From NCBI GenBank assembly GCA_944381615.1, contig CALWLT010000011.1:1-64000 (forward strand): a stretch of DNA of 64,000 nucleotides, in the 5' to 3' direction. This DNA is from an uncultured Lachnospiraceae bacterium. GTDB taxonomy: Bacteria > Bacillota > Clostridia > Lachnospirales > Lachnospiraceae. A model generated the notes under the pieces. It was not told where the DNA came from. It did not search any database and was given only the letters and a program-made list of their open reading frames with translations. This document shows positions 35,072 through 45,084 of this stretch, piece by piece. The translations under genes were made by a program, and so were the position numbers. The first letter of the stretch is position 1. Each line of letters opens with the position of its first letter.

Positions 35072-37333
35072 ATGGCGGAACAGATCATCACAACGGAATA
35101 TTCGGAAGAAATGCAGCGCAGCTACATGAATTACTCCATGAGCGTCATCACGGCCCGGGCCATCCCGGACGCGAGGGACGGCTTAAAACCGGTACAGCGG
35201 CGCGTGCTTTATGATATGGAAGAACTGCGCCTGGGGCACGACAAACCCCACCGCAAATCGGCGCGTATCGTGGGCGATACCATGGGTAAGTATCATCCGC
35301 ACGGGGACAGCTCCATCTATGAGACGCTGGTCGTCCTCTCCCAGGCGTTCAAGAAGGGAATGCCGCTGGTGGACGGACACGGCAACTTCGGCTCCATCGA
35401 GGGCGACGGGGCGGCCGCCATGCGCTATACGGAGGCCCGGCTGCAGAAATTCGCCGAGGAGGTCTATTTAAAGGATCTGGACAAGACCGTCCGCTTCGTG
35501 CCCAACTACGATGAGACGGAGAAGGAACCGGAGGTTTTGCCGGTGCGCGTTCCCAATCTGCTGATCAACGGGGCGGAGGGAATCGCCGTCGGCATGAGCA
35601 CCAGCATCCCCCCGCACAATCTGGGCGAGGTCATCGACACGGTCATGGCCTACATCGACAACCCGGATCTGGGGACGGAGGAGCTTCTTTCCTGCCTGCA
35701 CGGCCCGGATTTCCCGACCGGGGGCATCATTGCCAACCGGAGCGAGCTGCCGGCCATCTATGAGACGGGAAGCGGGCGCATCCGGCTGCGGGCGAAGATG
35801 GAGGTCGAGCTGGGGAAACGGCGCGCGGACCGCGACCGGCTGGTCATCACGCAGATCCCCTATACGATGATCGGGGCCGGGATCAACAAGTGCCTGACGG
35901 ACATCGCGGATCTGGTGGAGAGCAAGAAGCTGCCGGATGTGGTGGACATTTCCAACCAGTCCAGCAAAGAAGGAATCCGCATTGTCCTGGAGCTGCGCAA
36001 AGACGCGGACATCGAGCGCATCAAAAATACGCTTTACCGGAAGACGAAGCTGGAGGACACCTTCGGCGTCAATATGCTGGCCATCGTGAAGGGCCGGCCG
36101 GAGACGCTGAACCTCAGGGGAATCCTGAAAAATTATCTGGATTTTCAGTATGAAAACAATACCCGGAAGTATCAGGTGCTGCTCGATAAAGAGCGGGAAA
36201 AAAAGGAGATCCAGGAGGGCCTGATCGCCGCCTGCGACTGCATCGATCTGATCATCGCCATCCTGCGCGGCTCCCGCAGCCTAAAAGATGCGAAGGCCTG
36301 TCTCATGCAGGGCGACGTCTCGCGGATTCAGTTCCGCACGTCGGGATTTGAAGAGGACGCAAAGCAGCTTCATTTCACGGAGAAGCAGGCTGCGGCCATC
36401 CTGGAGATGCGCCTCTATAAGCTGATCGGGCTGGAGATCCTGGCGCTGGAGAAGGAGCATAAGGAGACGCTGAAAAAGATCCGGGAGTACGAGGCGATTC
36501 TCGGAAGCCGCGCGCGCATGGACGGGGTCATCAAGGAGGATCTGCGGGCCATCCGCGAAGAATTTGCCGTTCCGAGAAGGACGGTCATCGAGGACGGCGC
36601 GGAGATCCCGGACGAGGCGGAGATCGAGGAGGCGAGAGAGGTCGTGTTTGTGATGGATCGCTTCGGCTACTGCAAGCTGCTGGATCCGTCCGTCTGGGAG
36701 CGCAACCGCGAGACGGTGGAGGAGGAAAACCGCTGCGTGATCCGCTGCCTCAGCGACGATCGCATCTGCCTGTTCGCGGACAGCGGCGTGCTTTACCAGG
36801 TGCGCGTGTCGGAGATCCCCGCCGGAAAGCTGCGCGATAAGGGGGTTCCCATTGATAACCTGAGCAAATTCGACGGGACGAAGGAGCTGCCGGTCCTGGT
36901 AACGGCCGCCTCTTCCCTGGCCGGCCGCCGGTTTTTCTTCGCCACGGCCGGGGCCATGGTCAAGCTGGTTTCCGGGGAGGAATTTCTGACCGCCAACCGG
37001 GCGGTGGCGGCCACGAGACTTCGCGACGGCGACCGTCTCGTCTGCGTGCAGGAGGCCGGCGGCGCGGCGGAAGCGGTTCTGCAGACGTCAAACGGGGTGT
37101 TCCTGCGTTTCTCTCTGGAGGAAGTGCCGCTTCTTAAGAAAAATTCGCTGGGCGTGCGCGGCATCCGCCTGAGCGGGGAGGAGCAGCTGGAGGCCGCGTA
37201 CCTGCTGGGCGAGGGCGGCGAGACGACGACCGTTTATAAAGAAAAAACCGTGCATCTGAACCGGCTGAAGCTGGGCAGGCGCGACGGAAAGGGAAGCCGG
37301 ATCCGGCTTTCCCAGGAAAAGACAGAAGGGTAA
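35072..37333 (+). CDS. parC: Type II topoisomerase subunit A, topoisomerase IV-like
   Basis: A 753-residue DNA-cleaving subunit. The catalytic Tyr is Tyr119 in [11 protein letters not shown]. The quinolone-determining region reads [12 protein letters not shown] (residues 75-86), with Ser80 and Glu84 at the E. coli GyrA 83/87 positions, i.e. a drug-sensitive-like form. The C-terminal domain shows blades such as [29 protein letters not shown] but no clear QRRGGKG GyrA-box, favouring topoisomerase IV. It follows parE after the 38-bp repeat array and probably shares its transcript. Confidence 0.88.
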   Translation: MAEQIITTEYSEEMQRSYMNYSMSVITARAIPDARDGLKPVQRRVLYDMEELRLGHDKPHRKSARIVGDTMGKYHPHGDSSIYETLVVLSQAFKKGMPLVDGHGNFGSIEGDGAAAMRYTEARLQKFAEEVYLKDLDKTVRFVPNYDETEKEPEVLPVRVPNLLINGAEGIAVGMSTSIPPHNLGEVIDTVMAYIDNPDLGTEELLSCLHGPDFPTGGIIANRSELPAIYETGSGRIRLRAKMEVELGKRRADRDRLVITQIPYTMIGAGINKCLTDIADLVESKKLPDVVDISNQSSKEGIRIVLELRKDADIERIKNTLYRKTKLEDTFGVNMLAIVKGRPETLNLRGILKNYLDFQYENNTRKYQVLLDKEREKKEIQEGLIAACDCIDLIIAILRGSRSLKDAKACLMQGDVSRIQFRTSGFEEDAKQLHFTEKQAAAILEMRLYKLIGLEILALEKEHKETLKKIREYEAILGSRARMDGVIKEDLRAIREEFAVPRRTVIEDGAEIPDEAEIEEAREVVFVMDRFGYCKLLDPSVWERNRETVEEENRCVIRCLSDDRICLFADSGVLYQVRVSEIPAGKLRDKGVPIDNLSKFDGTKELPVLVTAASSLAGRRFFFATAGAMVKLVSGEEFLTANRAVAATRLRDGDRLVCVQEAGGAAEAVLQTSNGVFLRFSLEEVPLLKKNSLGVRGIRLSGEEQLEAAYLLGEGGETTTVYKEKTVHLNRLKLGRRDGKGSRIRLSQEKTEG

Positions 37334-37352
37334 GAAGAGAGGAGGATGTGTG

Positions 37353-38072
37353 ATGGAAGAAAAACGGACGCCAACCCCCCATATCGGGGCGCAGGCAGGA
37401 GAGATTGCAGAGACGGTTCTGCTTCCGGGCGATCCGCTGCGGGCAAAATTTATCGCGGAGCAGTTTCTGGACGGGATCCGGCAGTTCAACGCGACGAGAA
37501 ACATGCTGGGGTACACGGGAAGTTATAAGGGAAAGCCGGTTTCCGTGATGGGGACGGGCATGGGCTGTCCCTCCATGGGGATCTATTCCCACGAGCTGAT
37601 TCATTTCTACGGCTGCAGGCGGCTGATCCGCGTGGGGACGGCGGGTGCGCTGTGCCCGGAGGTTAAAGTGCGCGATCTGGTGTTCGGCATGGGCGCCTGC
37701 ACGACCTCCAATTATGTGCGGCAGTTCCGGCTGCCGGGCGATTACGCCTGCCTGTGCAGCTATCCGCTGCTGGAACAGGCGGTTCACGCGGCGCGGGCGC
37801 GCGGCCTTTCCTATCATGTGGGCAATGTCCTGAGCTCGGATATGTTTTATAATCCGGATCTGCCGCAGACGGGGACAGACTGGGCCCGCATGGGCGTGCT
37901 GGCCGTGGAGATGGAGGCGGCGGCGCTCTACAGCAACGCGGCCTACGGCGGCGCGGAAGCGCTGTGTATCCTGACTGTGTCCGATTCGGCCGTGACCGGC
38001 GAGGCGACGTCGGCGAAGGAGCGGCAGACGGCCTTTACTGATATGATGGAGGTCGCGCTCGAGCTGATTTAA
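37353..38072 (+). CDS. deoD: Purine-nucleoside phosphorylase
   Basis: A 239-residue enzyme splitting purine nucleosides with phosphate to free base and (deoxy)ribose-1-phosphate. The family pattern is PHIGAQAGEIAETVLLPGDPLRAKFIAE at the N-terminus, then GTGMGCPSMGIYSHEL and VEMEAAALYSNA, with the catalytic Asp in TVSDSAVTGE. GGAGG at 37341-37345 supports the ATG at 37353 rather than GTG at 37350. Confidence 0.95.
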   Translation: MEEKRTPTPHIGAQAGEIAETVLLPGDPLRAKFIAEQFLDGIRQFNATRNMLGYTGSYKGKPVSVMGTGMGCPSMGIYSHELIHFYGCRRLIRVGTAGALCPEVKVRDLVFGMGACTTSNYVRQFRLPGDYACLCSYPLLEQAVHAARARGLSYHVGNVLSSDMFYNPDLPQTGTDWARMGVLAVEMEAAALYSNAAYGGAEALCILTVSDSAVTGEATSAKERQTAFTDMMEVALELI

Positions 38073-38090
38073 GAGAAAAGACGGAGGAAA

Positions 38091-39641
38091 ATGATGGAGA
38101 CCATCGCGAAGGAAATATGGAAGGAAATGCTTCCGGAGTTCCGGGAGAAGACGGCGCAGTTTTATGCGGGTAAGCTGGACAAGGGAGCCTACAAGGGCTT
38201 TTCCGGCCTGTACGGGAGCTATGCGCAGAAGGGCGGAAAGGCCAGCATGCTGCGCCTGCGCATGCCTGCCGGCTGCGTGACGAAGGAAAAAATGGCGTTT
38301 GTGGCGGATGTCATCCGCCGTTATCACATCCGGCGCGTGCATTTTACGACCTGCCAGACCATTCAGCTGCACGATCTGGATCAGGAGACCGTCTGCGCGG
38401 TCATGGAGGAGGCGATCGACGCGGGGATCATTCCCATGGGCGGCGGCGGAGATTTTCCGCGCAATGTGATGTGCTCGCCGCTGGCCGGCGTGGACCGGGA
38501 CGAATATTTTGACGTGCGCCCCTGGGCGAAGGCGGCCGGCGAATATCTGATGGGTTTTATCCGGGCGGAAAAGATGCCGCGCAAGCTGAAGGTCTGTTTC
38601 TCCGGATCCCCGGCCAACGTTCCGCATGCGACGTTTCGCGATCTGGGGTTTGCGGCCCGCCGGGACGGCAAATTTGACGTCTACAGCGCCGGCGGCCTCG
38701 GCAATAACCCGCGCTTTGGCGTAAAGGTGGCGGAGGCGGTCTGCCCGGACCAGATTCTTTACTATATCAAGGCCATGTGGCTGACGTTCCGGGCGTACGG
38801 CAACTATGAAAACCGGGGAAAGGCCCGCACCCGCTATATGCAGGAGAGCCTGGGCGGGGCGGAGGAATACGCGCGGGCGTATCAGAAAAAACTGGAGGAG
38901 GTCTTTGCCTCCGGCGAGGATCTGACGATCCGCCCGCAGGCGGAGCCGGTCGTCAAGAAAGGCGACGGCAGCACGGCTTCGGGGCCGCGCGTGATCGCGC
39001 AGAAGCAGGAAGGGCTTTATGCAGTGGTCTGGCATCCGATCGGCGGCCAGCCGGATCCGCAGCAGTTTGCCGCGCTGTCCGATCTGCTGGCGGATATGGA
39101 GGGGGCGGAAATGCGGCTGGCGCCGGATGAGACGGCCTATCTCATCAATCTGACGGGAACGGAGGCCGGGCGGGTCCTGGCCGCCACGGAAAATGGCGCC
39201 GGGACGCGGTTTGAGACGTCGGTCAGCTGCATCGGCGCTTCCATCTGCCAGGTCGGGGCGCGCGATTCCCAGGGGCTTCTGGCCGCCTGCGTCGCCGCGG
39301 TGAGAGAAGCCGGCATACCGGACAGCGCGCTGCCGCAGATTCATATTTCCGGCTGCCCGTCCTCCTGCGGCACGCATCAGACGGGAGAATTGGGATTTCG
39401 CGGCGCGGCGCGGATGGTGGACGGAAAGCCGCAGCCGGCCTACCAGTTTTATGCGGGCGGCTGCGATCGCCAGGGAGAAGAGCGGATGGGGCGCGAGCTG
39501 GGCGCCATGCTGGAGACGGAGATTCCGGAATTTCTGGTCGCGCTCGGAAACGCGGTGGCCGGGAGCGGCCTTACCTACGAGGACTGGATGGCCGTGCATC
39601 CCGGCGCGTTAGAAAAGATTGCCGCGCCGTATCTCGGATAG
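38091..39641 (+). CDS. Siroheme nitrite/sulfite reductase-family protein
   Basis: A 516-residue protein with the duplicated ferredoxin-like/siroheme layout: RLRMPAGCVTKEKM and HFTTCQTIQLHDL in the first half, and the [4Fe-4S]-siroheme cysteines CIGASIC ... GCPSSCGTHQ in the second. It reduces nitrite or sulfite by six electrons, with ferredoxin the likely donor; which anion is not decided by sequence. Tandem ATGs at 38091 and 38094 are possible starts; GGAGG spacing (3 versus 6 nt) favours 38094. It is followed by asd, which could hint at sulfur amino-acid supply. Confidence 0.85.
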   Translation: MMETIAKEIWKEMLPEFREKTAQFYAGKLDKGAYKGFSGLYGSYAQKGGKASMLRLRMPAGCVTKEKMAFVADVIRRYHIRRVHFTTCQTIQLHDLDQETVCAVMEEAIDAGIIPMGGGGDFPRNVMCSPLAGVDRDEYFDVRPWAKAAGEYLMGFIRAEKMPRKLKVCFSGSPANVPHATFRDLGFAARRDGKFDVYSAGGLGNNPRFGVKVAEAVCPDQILYYIKAMWLTFRAYGNYENRGKARTRYMQESLGGAEEYARAYQKKLEEVFASGEDLTIRPQAEPVVKKGDGSTASGPRVIAQKQEGLYAVVWHPIGGQPDPQQFAALSDLLADMEGAEMRLAPDETAYLINLTGTEAGRVLAATENGAGTRFETSVSCIGASICQVGARDSQGLLAACVAAVREAGIPDSALPQIHISGCPSSCGTHQTGELGFRGAARMVDGKPQPAYQFYAGGCDRQGEERMGRELGAMLETEIPEFLVALGNAVAGSGLTYEDWMAVHPGALEKIAAPYLG

Positions 39642-39698
39642 GCGCAGCCGGATACAGAATCGAATACAGACAGAATGCAAGAGAAGGAGAAAAGAGCA

Positions 39699-40787
39699 AT
39701 GGCAGAGAAGAAACTTCGCGTGGGAATTCTGGGAGCAACCGGCATGGTAGGACAGCGGTTTGCCACCCTGCTGGCCGATCATCCGTGGTTTGAGATTGCG
39801 GCGGTGGCAGCCAGCCCCCGTTCCGCGGGAAAAACGTACGAGGAGGCGGTCGGCGGCCGCTGGAAGATGCAGGCGCCGATGCCGGAGCAGGTCAAAAAGA
39901 TGCCGGTAGTCAACGTCAACGAGGTGGAGAAGGTCGCGGAGTCCGTGGACTTTGTGTTCAGCGCCGTCGACATGACGAAGGAAGAGATCCGTGCCATCGA
40001 GGACGCCTACGCGAAGACGGAGACGCCGGTTGTCTCCAACAACAGCGCACACCGCTGGACGCCGGATGTGCCGATGGTCGTGCCGGAGATCAATCCGGAG
40101 CATTTTGAGGTCATCGAATTTCAGAAAAAGCGCCTGGGAACGACCCGCGGCTTCGTGGCGGTCAAGCCCAACTGCTCCATTCAGAGCTATGCGCCGGTGC
40201 TGACGGCCTGGCGAGAGTTTGAGCCGTACGAGGTGGTGGCGACCACGTATCAGGCGATCTCGGGAGCCGGCAAAACGTTTAAGGACTGGCCGGAGATGGA
40301 GGGCAATATCATTCCCTACATCGGCGGCGAGGAGGAGAAGAGCGAGCAGGAGCCGCTGCGCCTCTGGGGCCATATTGAAAACGGCGTGATCGTCAAAGCG
40401 GCGGAGCCGGTCATTACCTGCCAGTGCATCCGCGTTCCCGTGCTCGACGGGCACACGGCGGCCGTTTTCGTCAAATTCCGCAAAAAACCGGAGAAGGAAG
40501 AGCTGATTGAGAAGCTGGTTTCCTTTAGGGGGCTGCCGCAGGAGCTTTCGCTTCCCAGCGCGCCGAAGCAGTTTATCCAGTATCTGGAGGAGGACAACCG
40601 GCCGCAGGTGGCGCTAGACGTCAACTTTGAGCGCGGCATGGGCGTTTCCGTGGGCCGCCTGAGAAAAGACACCGTCTACGACTGGAAGTTTGTGGGCCTT
40701 TCCCACAATACGCTGCGGGGCGCGGCCGGCGGCGCGGTGCTCTGCGCAGAGCTTTTAAAGGCCCAGGGGTATATTGCGGCTAAATAA
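39699..40787 (+). CDS. asd: Aspartate-semialdehyde dehydrogenase
   Basis: A 362-residue enzyme reducing beta-aspartyl phosphate for lysine, diaminopimelate, threonine and methionine synthesis. It has the NADP motif GATGMVGQRF near the N-terminus, SNNSAHRW, the catalytic Cys in VKPNCSIQ, YQAISGAGK and the C-terminal RGAAGGAVLCAELLK. AGAAGGAGAAAAGAGC precedes the ATG at 39699. It lies 57 bases after the reductase gene. Confidence 0.96.
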   Translation: MAEKKLRVGILGATGMVGQRFATLLADHPWFEIAAVAASPRSAGKTYEEAVGGRWKMQAPMPEQVKKMPVVNVNEVEKVAESVDFVFSAVDMTKEEIRAIEDAYAKTETPVVSNNSAHRWTPDVPMVVPEINPEHFEVIEFQKKRLGTTRGFVAVKPNCSIQSYAPVLTAWREFEPYEVVATTYQAISGAGKTFKDWPEMEGNIIPYIGGEEEKSEQEPLRLWGHIENGVIVKAAEPVITCQCIRVPVLDGHTAAVFVKFRKKPEKEELIEKLVSFRGLPQELSLPSAPKQFIQYLEEDNRPQVALDVNFERGMGVSVGRLRKDTVYDWKFVGLSHNTLRGAAGGAVLCAELLKAQGYIAAK

Positions 40788-40808
40788 AGGAAGGCGGGGG
40801 AGAAACGC

Positions 40809-41891
40809 ATGATCGAGAAAGTATATTTCGGCAAGATGGAAAACGGGCAGCCGGTGTACCGCTATGTCCTGACAAACGGAAACGGGCTTGCCGCCTCCTT
40901 CCTGGATCTGGGGGCTACCTGGTATTCGATGACGGCGCCCGACCGGGAAGGGCGGATGGCGGACGTGCTCCTGGGAAGCGCCTCGGTAGACGGCTGCCTG
41001 CGAAACGGCGGCCATCTGGGCGAGACGGTGGGGCGCAATGCCAACCGCATCGGCGGGGCTTCCTTTGAGCTGAATGGAAAAACGGTTTCGCTGGAGGCCA
41101 ACGACGGGGCCAACAATTTGCACAGCGGGACTTCCTATTATGGAAAGCGGATCTGGAAGGCGGAGATCCTGGAAGAAACGGGGAAACAGGACGGCGATCC
41201 GGCCGGCAAGGCGGATCGGATCGCGTTTTTACTGGAAAGCCCGGACGGCGATCAGGGCTTTTCGGGAAACGCCTCCATCCGCGTGACGTTTGCTCTGACC
41301 GGGGACAATGAACTGCAGATTCATTACGAGGCGGTCTGCGATCAGGACACGGTCATGAATCTGACGAATCACGCCTATTTTAATCTGGCGGGTCATCAGA
41401 GCGGGCCGGTGCTCGGGCAGCAGGTTTTCATCGACGCGGATCGGATTACGGCGGCGGACGCGGCGTCGATTCCGACCGGCGAGCTGCGGCCCGTTCAGGG
41501 CACGCCGATGGATTTTACCGTGATGAAGCCCATCGGGCGCGACATCGATGCGGCCTACGATCAGCTGCAGTTTGCGGGCGGCTACGATCACAACTGGGTG
41601 CTCAATCATGCGCCGGGGCAGTATGCGCTGGCGGCGAAGGCCTGGGATGAGGAGAGCGGCCGCGAGATGGAGGTCTGGACCGATCTGCCCGGCATCCAGT
41701 TTTATACGGGAAATTATCTGGATTTTAAATTGCCCGGCAAGGAAGGGAAGCTTTATACGGCGCGGGAAGGCTATTGCTTTGAGACGCAGTATTTCCCCGA
41801 CGCGGTCCATCATCCGCAGTTTCCCTCCCCGATTCTGAAAAAGGGGGAGAAATATGACAGCCGGACCTCTTACCGCTTTGCGGCCCGCTGA
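40809..41891 (+). CDS. galM: Galactose mutarotase (aldose 1-epimerase)
   Basis: A 360-residue enzyme interconverting alpha and beta anomers of aldoses. It has NANRIGGASFELNG, NNLHSG, LTNHAYFNLAG with the catalytic His, YDHNWVL, and the C-terminal FETQYFPDAVHHPQFPSP with the general-base region before it. GGAAGGCGGGGGAG precedes the ATG. Its 3' end overlaps the EamA transporter gene by 38 bases. Confidence 0.93.
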   Translation: MIEKVYFGKMENGQPVYRYVLTNGNGLAASFLDLGATWYSMTAPDREGRMADVLLGSASVDGCLRNGGHLGETVGRNANRIGGASFELNGKTVSLEANDGANNLHSGTSYYGKRIWKAEILEETGKQDGDPAGKADRIAFLLESPDGDQGFSGNASIRVTFALTGDNELQIHYEAVCDQDTVMNLTNHAYFNLAGHQSGPVLGQQVFIDADRITAADAASIPTGELRPVQGTPMDFTVMKPIGRDIDAAYDQLQFAGGYDHNWVLNHAPGQYALAAKAWDEESGREMEVWTDLPGIQFYTGNYLDFKLPGKEGKLYTAREGYCFETQYFPDAVHHPQFPSPILKKGEKYDSRTSYRFAAR

Positions 41892-42798
41892 CGCGGCGGC
41901 GCGCCTCAGGCGTTTCCAGAAGCCGGCGGCCTCGGCCGGCCTCCTTCTGGTTACCCTGATCTGGGGGAGTGCGTTCGTGGTTATGAAAACCTCCATGGAT
42001 CACATTCCCCCTACGTATCTTCTTGCCTGCCGCTTCAGCGTGGCGGCTCTCGGGATGGCGGCGTTTTTTTTCAGGCAGCTGCGGGCCATGACCCGCAGCG
42101 AGCTTTTGGGCGGAGCGGCGGCCGGCGTTTTTTTATTTATCAGCTATTATTTTCAGACGTATGGCTTGAAATATACGACGGCCGGTAAAAATGCGTTTAT
42201 TACGACGTTTTATGTGATGATCGTGCCGTTTCTCAGCTGGGCTCTAACCCGTGTGCGCCCGCGCGCCCGTCATCTGGCGGCCGCGTTCCTTGCGCTGGCA
42301 GGGCTGGCGCTCTTATCTTTAAACGGCGACCGGACGGTCCAGTCCGGCGACGTCCTGACGCTGATCTGCAGCTTCTGCTTTGCGGCCCATATGGTTTTGC
42401 TGGAGCGGATTACAGAGAATGGAAATCCCGTGCGTTTGACGGCCGTCCAGATGGCGTCTGCGGCGCTCTGCGCCTGGGCGGTTGCGGCGGCTACGGAGGG
42501 AACGCTGGATCTTCGGATCTTCCGGGAGGCGGGGATGCTTTCCTCTATCCTGTATCTGGGGCTGTTTTCCAGTATGCTCTGTTTTCTTTTGCAGACGGCG
42601 GGACAGAAGTATGTAAGCGCGTCTGCGGCCTCGATTCTTCTTTCCTTTGAATCCGTTTTCGGGATGGCCTTTTCCGTACTGTTTCTGGATGAGCGGCTGA
42701 CGGCGCGGATGCTGTGCGGCTGCGCGCTGATGTTTGCCGCGGCGGTTCTGGCAGAGCTCACTCCATCCGAAAAGCCGGATCCGGAGAAATCAAAATAA
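41854..42798 (+). CDS. EamA/DMT-superfamily transporter
   Basis: A 314-residue inner-membrane protein with about ten helices in two EamA repeats. LLLVTLIWGSAFVVMKTSMDHIPP begins repeat one, YFQTYGLKYTTAGKNAFITTFYVMIVPF follows, and repeat two ends ASAASILLSFESVFGMAFSVLFLDERLT. Substrates of this family are usually amino acids or metabolites and cannot be predicted here. AAGGGGGAG precedes the ATG inside galM. Confidence 0.9.
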   Translation: MTAGPLTALRPADAAARLRRFQKPAASAGLLLVTLIWGSAFVVMKTSMDHIPPTYLLACRFSVAALGMAAFFFRQLRAMTRSELLGGAAAGVFLFISYYFQTYGLKYTTAGKNAFITTFYVMIVPFLSWALTRVRPRARHLAAAFLALAGLALLSLNGDRTVQSGDVLTLICSFCFAAHMVLLERITENGNPVRLTAVQMASAALCAWAVAAATEGTLDLRIFREAGMLSSILYLGLFSSMLCFLLQTAGQKYVSASAASILLSFESVFGMAFSVLFLDERLTARMLCGCALMFAAAVLAELTPSEKPDPEKSK

Positions 42799-42820
42799 CA
42801 GACAGAAATGGTGGGATGAC

Positions 42821-45070
42821 ATGGCGAAGGCACTTTACATAGCGGAGAAACCGAGCGTGGCCCGGGAATTTGCCGCGGCACTGGGAATAAAGGGACGGTC
42901 GGGAGACGGCTTTATCGAATCGGAGACGGCGGTTGTGACCTGGTGCGTGGGGCATCTGGTTACCATGAGCTATCCCGAGGCCTACGATCTGAAATATAAG
43001 CGCTGGAGCCTGGAGACGCTCCCGTTTCTGCCGGAGGAATTCCGCTACGAAGTCATCGACGGCGTCAGAAAGCAGTTCGAGATCGTGAGCAGCCTTTTAA
43101 ACCGGGCGGATGTGGACACCATTTATGTCTGCACCGATTCCGGACGGGAAGGAGAATACATCTACCGACTGGTGGCGCAGATGGCCGGCGTGCACGGCAA
43201 AGTGCAGAAGCGGGTCTGGATCGACTCGCAGACCGAGGAGGAGATCCACCGGGGGATCCGGGAGGCAAAGGATCTCAGCGCGTACGATCATCTGGCGGAT
43301 TCCGCGTATCTGCGCGCCAAAGAAGATTATCTGATGGGGATCAATTTTTCCCGCGTGCTGACGCTGGAGTACGGGTCGGCGGTTTCCGCCTGCCTGCGGA
43401 CGGATCGGACCGTCATTTCCGTCGGCCGCGTCATGACCTGCGTGCTGGGGATGGCCGTGCGCCGGGAGCGGGAGATCCGGGAATTTGTTAAGACGCCCTT
43501 TTACCGCGTGATCGGATCCTTCGGGCAGGAACCCTTTTTGCTGGAAGGAGAATGGCGGGCCGTATCCGGCTCGCGCTATTTTGAACATCCCTGCCTCTAC
43601 CGCGAAAACGGGTTTAAGAAGCGGGAGGACGCCGAGGCGCTGATCGCCTGGATCCGGGACGGCGGCGTCCGCCCGGCGGCAGAAGATCCGGGGCCGGCCG
43701 GGACGGCGCGGGCGGCAGAAAATCCGGCGCAGACGGGGACGATGCGGGCGGCCGCAAAACCGGCGCGGGCGCGGATCGTCTCGGCGACGAAAAAGAAGGA
43801 GACGAAAAATCCGCCGCTTCTCTACAATCTGGCCGAGCTTCAGAACGACTGCTCCCGCTTTTTCCGCATCAGCCCGGATCAGACGCTGGCGGCCGTGCAG
43901 GAGCTGTATGAAAAAAAGCTGGTCACGTATCCGCGAACGGACGCCCGCGTGCTTTCTACCGCCGTGGCGAAGGAGATCCGGAAAAACCTGGAGGGGCTTT
44001 CGCACTGTGAGCCTTTCGCTGTCTTCGCCTGCGAGATCCTGCAAAGCGGGAGCTTTCAGAAGATTGCCGGGACGCGCTATGTCAATGATAAGCAGATCAC
44101 GGATCACTACGCCATCATTCCCACGGGACAGGGGTTCGGCGCGCTGCGGGGCGTGTCGGAGATCGGAAAGAAGGTCTTCCCGGTCATCGTGCGCCGCTTT
44201 TTAAGTATTTTTTATCCGGCTGCCGTCTATCAGAAATACGCGCTGGAGCTGGAGGCGCGCGGCGAACATTTCTTCGCCGGATTTAAGGTCCTTGCCGAGC
44301 CCGGCTATCTGAAGGTAACGGGCCTTCCCGGAAAGAAGGGGGGCTCCGGCCGGGAACAGCCGCCGGAGGAGAAACAAAACGGCGCGCAGGCGGAAGAACC
44401 CCCGGCGGATGCGCCGGAGCAGGTAATCGACGCCTCGCATCCGGATTTTATCCGGATGCTGGAAACGCTGAAAAAGGGGATGGAGCTTCCGGTTTCCGAT
44501 CTTTCGGTGCGCGAGGGGGAGACCTCGCCGCCCAAGCGCTATTCCTCCGGCTCGATGATTCTTGCCATGGAAAACGCGGGACAGCTGATCGAGGACGAGG
44601 AGCTGCGCGCACAGATTAAGGGAAGCGGGATTGGGACGAGCGCCACGCGGGCGGAGATTTTAAAGAAGCTTTTTCATATCCGCTATCTGGCGCTGAATCA
44701 GAAAACGCAGATCATCACGCCCACGCTTCTGGGCGAACTGATCTATGAAGTGGTAAACGCTTCCATGCGCCAGCTTCTCAATCCGGAGCTGACGGCCAGC
44801 TGGGAAAAGGGGCTGACGTACGTGGCGGAAGGCACCATTACCCCGGATGAATACATGCAGAAGCTGGAACATTTTATCCGCGCGCGGACGTACCAGGCGC
44901 TCCACGGCGCAGGGCGCGCGGCGCTGCGTCCGGCCTTTGAGGCGGTCGCGGCCTGCTATCCGGATTCCGGGAAAACGCCGGGAAGACGCGCGGCGTCCGG
45001 AGGAGCGAGAAACGGAAAAGCGCCGGGAGGGCGCGCGGCGGCCGGAACGAAAAAAACGGCCGGAACCTGA
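42821..45070 (+). CDS. topB: DNA topoisomerase III
   Basis: A 749-residue type IA topoisomerase. The Toprim motif is LYIAEKPSVAREFA and CTDSGREGEYIYRLV, and the active-site Tyr is in KLVTYPRTDARVLS. GIGTSATRAEILKKLF is typical, and no zinc fingers are present. Two low-complexity Ala/Pro/Lys/Gly-rich inserts stand out, near residues 285-325 and 505-530, plus a basic Gly/Arg/Lys tail. The last codons overlap the minus-strand terminator of the convergent lysO gene. Confidence 0.93.
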   Translation: MAKALYIAEKPSVAREFAAALGIKGRSGDGFIESETAVVTWCVGHLVTMSYPEAYDLKYKRWSLETLPFLPEEFRYEVIDGVRKQFEIVSSLLNRADVDTIYVCTDSGREGEYIYRLVAQMAGVHGKVQKRVWIDSQTEEEIHRGIREAKDLSAYDHLADSAYLRAKEDYLMGINFSRVLTLEYGSAVSACLRTDRTVISVGRVMTCVLGMAVRREREIREFVKTPFYRVIGSFGQEPFLLEGEWRAVSGSRYFEHPCLYRENGFKKREDAEALIAWIRDGGVRPAAEDPGPAGTARAAENPAQTGTMRAAAKPARARIVSATKKKETKNPPLLYNLAELQNDCSRFFRISPDQTLAAVQELYEKKLVTYPRTDARVLSTAVAKEIRKNLEGLSHCEPFAVFACEILQSGSFQKIAGTRYVNDKQITDHYAIIPTGQGFGALRGVSEIGKKVFPVIVRRFLSIFYPAAVYQKYALELEARGEHFFAGFKVLAEPGYLKVTGLPGKKGGSGREQPPEEKQNGAQAEEPPADAPEQVIDASHPDFIRMLETLKKGMELPVSDLSVREGETSPPKRYSSGSMILAMENAGQLIEDEELRAQIKGSGIGTSATRAEILKKLFHIRYLALNQKTQIITPTLLGELIYEVVNASMRQLLNPELTASWEKGLTYVAEGTITPDEYMQKLEHFIRARTYQALHGAGRAALRPAFEAVAACYPDSGKTPGRRAASGGARNGKAPGGRAAAGTKKTAGT

Positions 45071-45078
45071 TCCGGCCG
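45050..45078 (-). terminator. Intrinsic terminator of the lysO gene (minus strand)
   Basis: CGGCCGG (45057-45063) pairs with CCGGCCG (45072-45078). On the minus strand the stem is followed by a run of T (A-run at 45050-45056). It lies inside the 3' end of topB, directly after the lysO stop. Confidence 0.8.
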
Positions 45079-45084
45079 CCGGAT

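Noticed and set aside
34903..35214. Frame across the 38-bp repeats into parC
   Set aside because: The period is not divisible by three, so each unit would be read differently. It also overlaps the well-supported parC start in another frame.
32952..37333. Assignment as gyrB/gyrA
   Set aside because: No dnaA/dnaN/recF neighbours and no clear GyrA-box in the C-terminal domain. Topoisomerase IV is more likely, though sequence alone does not settle it.
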